Positions 7,361-12,390 of a stretch of DNA of 12,390 bases are shown here, one piece after another (position 1 is the first letter of the stretch; each line of letters starts with the position of its first letter). The position numbers were made by a program, and so were the translations under genes. The stretch is taken from assembly GCA_018334525.1 (NCBI GenBank), contig JAGXLT010000005.1, positions 1 through 12,390 on the forward strand, in the 5' to 3' direction. Source of the stretch: Gammaproteobacteria bacterium. Its GTDB lineage: Bacteria; Pseudomonadota; Gammaproteobacteria; Nitrococcales; Nitrococcaceae. The notes beneath the pieces are model-generated. The model saw nothing but the letters and a program-made list of their open reading frames with translations. It had not been told where the DNA came from and made no database searches.

Positions 7361-8140
7361 ATGGCGAAGTTTGTCCTTCCTCCCAATTCCCGCATTCAGC
7401 CGGGCGAGCATCACCCGGCACCGGGCGGTACCAGTAATACACGACTGTTTAAGGTCTATCGCTGGGATCCTGACGGCGGCAAAAATCCGCGTCTTGACAC
7501 CTATGAGGTGGACTTAGATACCTGCGGGCCAATGGTGCTGGATGCGCTGATTAAGATTAAAAACGAAATTGATCCCACGCTGACCTTTCGCCGCTCCTGC
7601 CGCGAGGGGATTTGTGGATCCTGCGCAATGAATATCGATGGCCGCAACACGCTGGCCTGCACCATGGCAATCGAAGATATTAAGGGCGATGTGCGCATCT
7701 ACCCATTGCCATCTATGCGGGTGGTCAAAGACCTTGTGCCCGATATGACGCATTTCTATGCACAGTATGCGTCGATTAAACCCTGGCTGCGCACGCAGAC
7801 ACCGGCGCCACCGGATCGGGAACGGTTGCAAAGCCCGGAAGACCGTAGTGAGCTTGATGGCCTGTATGAATGCATCCTGTGTGCTTGCTGTCAGACATCC
7901 TGCCCGAGCTATTGGTGGAATCCGGATCGCTACCTCGGCCCGGCAGTTTTACTGCAGGCGTACCGCTGGATTGCGGATAGTCGCGATGAGTCAACAGGCG
8001 AGCGCCTGGATGATTTGGATGATGCGTTTAAGCTTTATCGCTGTCATACCATCATGAACTGTGCCTCGGCATGCCCTAAGGGATTAAACCCGGCTAAGGC
8101 GATTGCCGAGATCAAGCAGTTAATGGTGGCGCGTCAGTAG
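7361..8140 (+). CDS. sdhB: Succinate dehydrogenase iron-sulfur subunit
   Basis: SdhB carries electrons from FAD to the quinone through three clusters. All the ligands are visible in its 259 residues: [2Fe-2S] by C80, C85, C88 and C100; [4Fe-4S] by C171, C174, C177 and C238; [3Fe-4S] by C181, C228 and C234. The sequence from '[20 protein letters not shown]' through '[16 protein letters not shown]' is strikingly like mitochondrial SDHB, and the protein is longer at its N-terminus than the 238-residue E. coli SdhB. It also has VYR (32-34) and LYR (225-227) tripeptides where human SDHB has its IYR and LYR motifs. The ATG at 7361 is preceded by GAGGAG, about ten bases away. sdhE lies 18 bp after the stop, in the same frame. 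Confidence 0.97.
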   Translation: MAKFVLPPNSRIQPGEHHPAPGGTSNTRLFKVYRWDPDGGKNPRLDTYEVDLDTCGPMVLDALIKIKNEIDPTLTFRRSCREGICGSCAMNIDGRNTLACTMAIEDIKGDVRIYPLPSMRVVKDLVPDMTHFYAQYASIKPWLRTQTPAPPDRERLQSPEDRSELDGLYECILCACCQTSCPSYWWNPDRYLGPAVLLQAYRWIADSRDESTGERLDDLDDAFKLYRCHTIMNCASACPKGLNPAKAIAEIKQLMVARQ

Positions 8141-8158
8141 CGGCTAAGCGGGCGTGTT

Positions 8159-8410
8159 GTGAGTGAGCTTTCCCGTCTGCGCTGGCGCTGCCGGCGCGGC
8201 ACAACCGAACTTGATCGGCTGTTAGGTAAATTCTTAGACACTGATAACCGCGGTTATCAGGCGCTTGATACCGAAGGCCGGATGGCCTTTGAACAATTGT
8301 TGGCATGCGAAGATGATGACCTGATTGACTGGCTACTTAGCGGTCATCTGCCAACGGAGCCCCATCTTGTCGATATCGTCACGCGAGTACGTTCAGCCTC
8401 TGGTCTTTAG
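8159..8410 (+). CDS. sdhE: FAD assembly factor SdhE
   Basis: SdhE (YgfY/CptB; SDHAF2/Sdh5 in mitochondria) binds SdhA and promotes covalent attachment of FAD. The 83-residue protein has the hallmark R-G-x-x-E motif at residues 13-17 and the family's 'FEQLLACEDDDLIDWLL' helix. It is of usual length. The start is a GTG at 8159 with only a weak upstream purine run (AAGCGGG at 8146-8152), so translation may depend on ribosomes finishing sdhB 18 bp upstream. No other start codon exists in frame between the sdhB stop and this GTG. Placement right after sdhCDAB is consistent with its job. The downstream ygfX-like gene overlaps its 3' end. Confidence 0.93.
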   Translation: MSELSRLRWRCRRGTTELDRLLGKFLDTDNRGYQALDTEGRMAFEQLLACEDDDLIDWLLSGHLPTEPHLVDIVTRVRSASGL

Positions 8411-8771
8411 AGTCGGGCGCGCTCGCAGCACAGTGGTGTTTTTAACGGCAATGACCGGCCTTGCACTCATTGCGCCGCTTCTTCATCCCCTGATGTTTTT
8501 GGGTTGGCTGGTTGTTTTACACGGATTATTTCGTCACTGGCCTGGCTCTCCCGGTGCAATCGTAGGTGGTGTGATTGACGGTAACCATCGCATACGGCTT
8601 CGTCGTGGTGATGGAAAATGGGTGAGCGGCCGAGTTGTTGATCGGGTGGTTTTGCCTTGGATTATTATGTTGAGTATTCGCACCGGATGGCGACGCGCCG
8701 GCTTATTCATTGCGCCGGATGGCAGTGGCCAAGAATCACATCGTCGTCTGCGCCGGTGTCTGCTACGCTAA
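8367..8771 (+). CDS. YgfX/CptA-like inner-membrane protein, partner of SdhE
   Basis: This matches the YgfX (CptA, DUF1434) family: a small inner-membrane protein with two closely spaced hydrophobic helices ('TVVFLTAMTGLALIAPLL' and 'PLMFLGWLVVLHGLF') and a basic, beta-rich C-terminal part ending '...GLFIAPDGSGQESHRRLRRCLLR', similar to the E. coli 'LWLAAD...EWRDLRRILL' end. In E. coli, ygfX lies directly after sdhE; it has been described both as an SdhE-interacting protein and as a toxin affecting MreB/FtsZ, and those roles are not visible from sequence. The start is uncertain. I prefer TTG at 8367 because GGAG at 8356-8359 lies seven bases upstream and the 134 residues match the usual length. 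ATG at 8325 (85-bp overlap with sdhE) or CTG at 8400 are alternatives. Confidence 0.8.
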   Translation: MSISSREYVQPLVFRVGRARSTVVFLTAMTGLALIAPLLHPLMFLGWLVVLHGLFRHWPGSPGAIVGGVIDGNHRIRLRRGDGKWVSGRVVDRVVLPWIIMLSIRTGWRRAGLFIAPDGSGQESHRRLRRCLLR

Positions 8772-8796
8772 TGGGTCGACTCTTACTGGAGAAGAC

Positions 8797-9384
8797 ATGA
8801 GCACCGCAGAGGCGGATAAAGAGCTTGTCAAACGCGTGCAGGCTGGAGATAAGCAGGCGTTCGATCTGCTTGTGATCAAGTATCAGCACAAGCTGGTTAA
8901 GCTTGTGTCACGTTACGTTCATGATCATGCCGAAGCGTTGGATATCTCTCAGGAGGCATTCATTAAGGCCTACCGCGCCCTGCCAAACTTCCGCGGAGAC
9001 AGCAGTTTTTACACCTGGCTGTACCGAATCGGCATCAATACCGCAAAGAATTACCTGGTTTCACAGGGGCGTCGTCCACCGGATAGTGATATTGATGCAC
9101 AAGATGCGGAACGATATGACATCGAATCGCGTCTAAAGGATAACGAGTCGCCGGAAGCGCTTGCGCACCGCGATCAGGTTGAGGCAGTTGTCATTAGTGC
9201 AATCGAGGCGCTGCCTGAAGATTTGCGAACAGCAATCACGTTAAGAGAGTTCGAAGGAATGTCTTACGAAGAGATTGCCACGGCAATGGACTGCCCGATA
9301 GGAACCGTGCGATCACGCATTTTTCGTGCTCGCGAATCGATTGATAAGCGGCTACGCCCGCTTTTGGTGGAGGCTGACGACTGA
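8797..9384 (+). CDS. rpoE: RNA polymerase sigma factor RpoE (sigma-E/AlgU)
   Basis: Sigma-E directs transcription of envelope stress genes. The 195-residue protein (E. coli 191) contains sigma region 2 (about residues 23-90, with 'DISQEAFIKAYRALPNFRGDSSFYTWLYRI') and region 4 (about 130-185, with 'LPEDLRTAITLREFEGMSYEEIA' and the recognition-helix 'GTVRSRIFRARE'), without the regions found in housekeeping sigma factors. I use the ATG at 8797, which has GGAG at 8788-8791; an upstream in-frame ATG at 8710 lies inside the ygfX-like gene and adds unrelated sequence. Only 25 bp separate it from that gene, and I could not find a convincing sigma-E-type autoregulatory promoter (GGAACTT/TCTAA) upstream. 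It shares the A of its TGA stop with the rseA start. Confidence 0.96.
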   Translation: MSTAEADKELVKRVQAGDKQAFDLLVIKYQHKLVKLVSRYVHDHAEALDISQEAFIKAYRALPNFRGDSSFYTWLYRIGINTAKNYLVSQGRRPPDSDIDAQDAERYDIESRLKDNESPEALAHRDQVEAVVISAIEALPEDLRTAITLREFEGMSYEEIATAMDCPIGTVRSRIFRARESIDKRLRPLLVEADD

Positions 9385-9965
9385 TGGCAGGCAAACAAAA
9401 CGAGCAGATCTCAGCGTATGTTGATGGTGAGCTCAATACCGATGAGCAACGTTTCTTATGGCGTCATCTTGCTGCTGATCCGGAGGCAAGAGCACATCTG
9501 ATCCAACAGTATGAACTGCAGGCCGCTTTGCATCGCGAGCGTGTTGCCGGCGCTAGCGGGCTTGCAGATAGGGTGCAGACAGCACTGGCTGACGAAGCGT
9601 CTTACTCGATCCCCGATACCTCCGCTCGGCGCTTTCGTTTATCCCCTCTGTTTCAACCGGTTGCCGGCCTGGCCATTGCCGCAAGTGTGGCACTGGGTCT
9701 GGTTGCGGTCTGGCCGGTTACTGGCCTCGGGCCGTCAGCGCCCACCGCGCCGACGGTTGCCAGCGCCCCGCCGCCAATGCTGTCGCCGACCTTGCCAATC
9801 AGCCCGGCCGCTAATCCAAGCGCCAGTCGGGTGGGTCAATCAAGCAAGGCAGATATGCGCCAGCGTTTAAGCCCCTATTTTATTAACCACAGCGAGCATG
9901 CTGCGGTCGGTCAGCTCGGTGGTCCGCTGCCGTTTGCTCGAATCGTTGGGTACGACGGCGAGTGA
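9384..9965 (+). CDS. rseA: Anti-sigma-E factor RseA/MucA
   Basis: RseA holds sigma-E inactive at the inner membrane until stepwise proteolysis frees it. The 193 residues show the expected order: a cytoplasmic sigma-binding domain (about 1-85, 'EQISAYVDGEL...FLWRHL'), one membrane helix (about 92-112), a periplasmic Pro/Ala/Ser-rich linker (about 115-148), and a C-terminal segment 'RLSPYFINHSEHAA...PFARIVGYD' resembling the end of MucA. There is no N-terminal signal peptide, fitting the type II orientation. Its ATG overlaps the rpoE stop by one base (TGATG), which suggests translational coupling and matched amounts of sigma factor and inhibitor. The sequence is too diverged for me to choose confidently between the RseA and MucA names. 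The DegS-type cleavage site cannot be placed by eye. Confidence 0.92.
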   Translation: MAGKQNEQISAYVDGELNTDEQRFLWRHLAADPEARAHLIQQYELQAALHRERVAGASGLADRVQTALADEASYSIPDTSARRFRLSPLFQPVAGLAIAASVALGLVAVWPVTGLGPSAPTAPTVASAPPPMLSPTLPISPAANPSASRVGQSSKADMRQRLSPYFINHSEHAAVGQLGGPLPFARIVGYDGE

Positions 9966-9970
9966 CTGCG

Positions 9971-10948
9971 ATGCGTAATCTGGTTTGCTTGGCCATCTGC
10001 TTGTTGACAGTCGGCGGTGCGCAGGCTCAGGACCATCAGGCGCGTGATTGGGTGGAGCGGGCCGCTGCAGCGCGTACCGAGCATAGTTTCATTGGCGATT
10101 TTATTTACCAGCGTGACGGTGAAATACAAACACTGCGGATCTGGCATGCCGCGGATACCGAAGATGGCATGCAGCAACGCATTGTGTCTCTATCGGGGGA
10201 TCCGAAAGAGATCTTACGCAGCAAAGGTCGGGTAACGTGTGTGTTTGCTGATGACCAACCGCTGGTTGTTGAACAGCGCCAGATTCAGGCCGCTATTGGT
10301 GATCGAATTCCAACGGATATCGATCGATTGCTTCCACACTATGGTCTGGCACTCATAGGGGCCGATCGAATTGCCGATCGCCCGGTGATCGGGGTGGCCA
10401 TACAAGCAGCAGATACTTATCGGTATGGCTATGATCTTTGGTTTGATGAGCAGACCGGCTTGTTGTTGGGCGCAGAGTTGCGGGATAACGAAGGCAAAGT
10501 GATTGAGCGCATTATGATGCTCGATTTTAAATTGCAGCCGCAGATCGACCCGGAGGATCTGGCACCGTCGTTAAGCGGAGAAGGTTTTACCTGGCTCACC
10601 CATCCGGGCGATCAAGACAGCGCTTCACAGCCGCCTGAAGGCGTGTCGGCTGAATGGGATATCGGTAAGCTGCCCCCGGGATTTGAGTTGGAAATGGATC
10701 GCATGCAAATGCTGCCCGGTCACGATGCCGCGGTTCGGCATTTATTATTTTCTGACGGACTGACCGCGGTTTCGGTCTATATTGAAGCGGCTGATGAGCG
10801 TGATGGGCTGGATGGGGCCCTACATATTGGTGCGCTCAGTGCGTTTGGACGAGATGTATCAGGGTATCGAGTGATTGCGGTGGGTGAGGTGCCCGCCGCA
10901 ACAGTAGAAATACTGGCGTCTGCACTTTATCCAGGAGAGAGTCAATGA
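9971..10948 (+). CDS. rseB: Periplasmic sigma-E regulator RseB/MucB
   Basis: RseB binds the periplasmic part of RseA and shields it from DegS-type cleavage; mislocalised lipopolysaccharide or lipoproteins release it. The 325-residue protein (E. coli about 318) starts with a signal peptide ('MRNLVCLAICLLTVGGAQA', likely cut before QD), then a LolA-like N-terminal domain with 'SFIGDFIYQRDGEIQTLRIWH', and a smaller C-terminal domain from about residue 210 ('EWDIGKLPPGFEL...HLLFSDGLTAVSVYIE'). I prefer the ATG at 9971, with GGCGAG at 9957-9962, because the signal peptide begins cleanly there; a GTG at 9962 in the same frame would add three residues and overlap rseA by four bases. The stop overlaps the next gene as ATGA. 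There is no rseC/mucC gene between it and the protease. Confidence 0.92.
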   Translation: MRNLVCLAICLLTVGGAQAQDHQARDWVERAAAARTEHSFIGDFIYQRDGEIQTLRIWHAADTEDGMQQRIVSLSGDPKEILRSKGRVTCVFADDQPLVVEQRQIQAAIGDRIPTDIDRLLPHYGLALIGADRIADRPVIGVAIQAADTYRYGYDLWFDEQTGLLLGAELRDNEGKVIERIMMLDFKLQPQIDPEDLAPSLSGEGFTWLTHPGDQDSASQPPEGVSAEWDIGKLPPGFELEMDRMQMLPGHDAAVRHLLFSDGLTAVSVYIEAADERDGLDGALHIGALSAFGRDVSGYRVIAVGEVPAATVEILASALYPGESQ

Positions 10949-12363
10949 AATCAGTGATTCAGCGTTTTTTATCTGTGTGTGTGCTGCTGGTCTTTTCGGC
11001 AGGGACTGTTGGTGCGCAGCTGCCAGACTTTGTGGATCTGGTAGATCGAAACAGCCCCGCGGTGGTTAACATTAGTACTTCGCAGGAAATGACGATGAGC
11101 CAGCAGGTACCGGATATGCCGGATTTGCCTGAAGGGCATCCGTTTCGCGATTTCATGGATCGCTTTATGGATGAGGACCCGCCACGTGGTCCGCGCTTTG
11201 ACTCTCAGTCACTGGGCTCCGGGTTCATCGTTTCAGATGATGGCTACATTCTGACTAATAATCATGTTGTCGAAGGCGCTACGGAAATTATTGTGCGGCT
11301 GAACGACCGCCGTCAGCTGGTGGCCGAGCTTGTGGGCGCAGACCCCCGCAGTGATTTGGCGTTGTTAAAGGTAGAGGGTGAAGATCTACCCACGGTGTCG
11401 GTGGGATCATCCTCAGACCTGAAAGTGGGAGAGTGGGTGCTGGCAATTGGCGCTCCGTTTGGCTTTGACTACTCGGTTACGGCCGGCATTATCAGCGCTA
11501 AAGGTCGAAACCTGCCAACAGAGAGCTACGTGCCGTTTTTGCAGACTGATGTTGCGATTAATCCGGGTAATTCCGGTGGCCCGCTGTTTAATCTGGATGG
11601 CGAGGTGGTGGGCATCAACTCCCACATCTATAGCCGCTCCGGGGGCTTTCAGGGTATTTCCTTCGCCATTCCCATCGAACTGGCAATGGATGTGGCAGAT
11701 CAGCTAAAAGCCGGGGGCGTGGTAAGCCGTGCCTGGTTGGGCGTTGTGATTCAGGATGTAACGCGTGAATTGGCGGAATCTTTTGGAATGGATCGGCCGG
11801 AAGGCGCATTAGTCGCGCAAATTCTGCCTGGTAGCCCGGCTGAATCCGCGGAGTTTGAGCCTGGTGATGTAATTGTTGAGTTCAATGGGGTCGATGTGCC
11901 GAATTCTGGTGCGCTGCCGGCGATTGTGGGGCGCGCGCCCGTGGGTGATCGTGTGCCCGTTGTGGTGATGCGTAGCGGTGAGGAGCAAGTCATTGAGGTC
12001 ACGCTTGAGCAACTGCCAGAAGATCTGACTGCCCAGCGTTCAGGCGCGCCGCGGCAGCAAGAGCAGGATCAGGGTGAATTTGCTGCGTTGGGTATGACCG
12101 TGGAGCCGCTGAATGCGGATGCGCGTGAGGCATTAGGGCTAGATGAAAATGCCGCCGGTGTACTGGTGAGCGATGTGAGCGGCGAGCCGGCGCGTGAATC
12201 GGGCCTGATGGCGGGTGATGTCATTACACGCATTAACCGGCAAGAAATTGCGAACATCGCAGCACTTCGTGAGGTATTAGATTCCGTGAGTTCGGGGCGC
12301 AGTATTCCCATGCTGGTGTTGCGCAACGGTAATCCACGATTTTTGGCGCTACGTATACCGTAA
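10945..12363 (+). CDS. mucD: Periplasmic serine endoprotease, DegQ/MucD (HtrA) family
   Basis: HtrA-family proteases degrade misfolded periplasmic proteins. The 472-residue protein (Pseudomonas MucD is about 474) has a signal peptide (residues 1-24, ending 'TVGA'), a trypsin-like domain with catalytic H107 ('TNNHVV'), D137 ('RSDLALL') and S210 ('NPGNSGGP'), and two PDZ domains (about 255-355 and 380-470). A Gln-rich linker, 'APRQQEQDQGEF', separates the PDZ domains. The activation segment between H107 and S210 has no long LA loop; that loop instead falls in the acidic, Met/Pro-rich stretch around residues 48-86. AGGAG at 10933-10937 and the ATGA overlap with rseB indicate coupled translation. 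Placement at the end of the sigma-E module is as in Pseudomonas (mucD), so I use that symbol; degQ or htrA would be equally acceptable names. Confidence 0.94.
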   Translation: MKSVIQRFLSVCVLLVFSAGTVGAQLPDFVDLVDRNSPAVVNISTSQEMTMSQQVPDMPDLPEGHPFRDFMDRFMDEDPPRGPRFDSQSLGSGFIVSDDGYILTNNHVVEGATEIIVRLNDRRQLVAELVGADPRSDLALLKVEGEDLPTVSVGSSSDLKVGEWVLAIGAPFGFDYSVTAGIISAKGRNLPTESYVPFLQTDVAINPGNSGGPLFNLDGEVVGINSHIYSRSGGFQGISFAIPIELAMDVADQLKAGGVVSRAWLGVVIQDVTRELAESFGMDRPEGALVAQILPGSPAESAEFEPGDVIVEFNGVDVPNSGALPAIVGRAPVGDRVPVVVMRSGEEQVIEVTLEQLPEDLTAQRSGAPRQQEQDQGEFAALGMTVEPLNADAREALGLDENAAGVLVSDVSGEPARESGLMAGDVITRINRQEIANIAALREVLDSVSSGRSIPMLVLRNGNPRFLALRIP

Positions 12364-12390
12364 CGACAATCCAGTGGGTGCGCGGTACAA

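Noticed and set aside
8138..8161. sdhB and sdhE are in the same frame, separated by one TAG and six codons, hinting at a read-through SdhB-SdhE fusion
   Set aside because: TAG is used as the ordinary stop for prfB, ygfZ and sdhE in this window, sdhE has its own GTG start, and a fusion would not suit SdhE acting on free SdhA. One in three neighbours share a frame by chance.
12364..12390. Terminator or start of a further gene after the protease
   Set aside because: Only 27 bases remain and they show neither a hairpin nor a ribosome binding site with a start codon.

Overview
The window is an ordinary-looking chromosomal segment of a gammaproteobacterium with roughly mid-50s % GC by eye. It is densely coding, with no gene-free stretch over 300 bases and no tRNA, rRNA, CRISPR array, insertion sequence or phage gene that I can see. 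The gammaproteobacterial assignment rests on four things: an RF2 gene with the same 25-codon leader and +1 frameshift site as E. coli, a YgfZ of E. coli length, the SdhE-YgfX pair, and the rpoE-rseA-rseB-mucD module. The gene order does not match E. coli or Pseudomonas as I remember them. A Chromatiales/Ectothiorhodospiraceae-like lineage is possible, but that is a guess.

Layout. (1) 1-3485, plus strand: the 3' end of an hrpA-type RNA helicase gene, then prfB (release factor 2, read through a programmed +1 frameshift) and lysS (lysyl-tRNA synthetase), spaced like one translation-related operon. (2) 3451-4431, minus strand: ygfZ, a folate-binding iron-sulfur maintenance factor, whose 3' end overlaps that of lysS by 35 bp. 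(3) 4502-8771, plus strand, divergent from ygfZ across 70 bp: a 56-codon SDHAF4-like gene, sdhC, sdhD, sdhA, sdhB, sdhE and a ygfX/cptA-like gene. (4) 8797-12363, plus strand, starting only 25 bp later: rpoE (sigma-E), rseA (anti-sigma factor), rseB (periplasmic regulator) and a mucD/degQ-type periplasmic serine protease.

How the genes work together. The centre of the window is a compact complex II locus. It holds all four succinate dehydrogenase subunits, two dedicated assembly factors for the flavoprotein (SDHAF4-like at the front, SdhE at the back), the SdhE partner YgfX, and divergently YgfZ, which supports iron-sulfur enzymes. In E. coli, ygfZ and sdhE-ygfX are divergent neighbours and sdhCDAB lies elsewhere; here the operon sits between them. 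The SdhB protein looks mitochondrial/alphaproteobacterial in type. The envelope stress regulon follows with almost no gap.

I did not find a previously undescribed defence or mobile system. The observations most worth a second look are the small SDHAF4-like gene, the frameshifted prfB (often misannotated), the combined complex II assembly locus, and structured sequence in the two short sdh leader/spacer regions.
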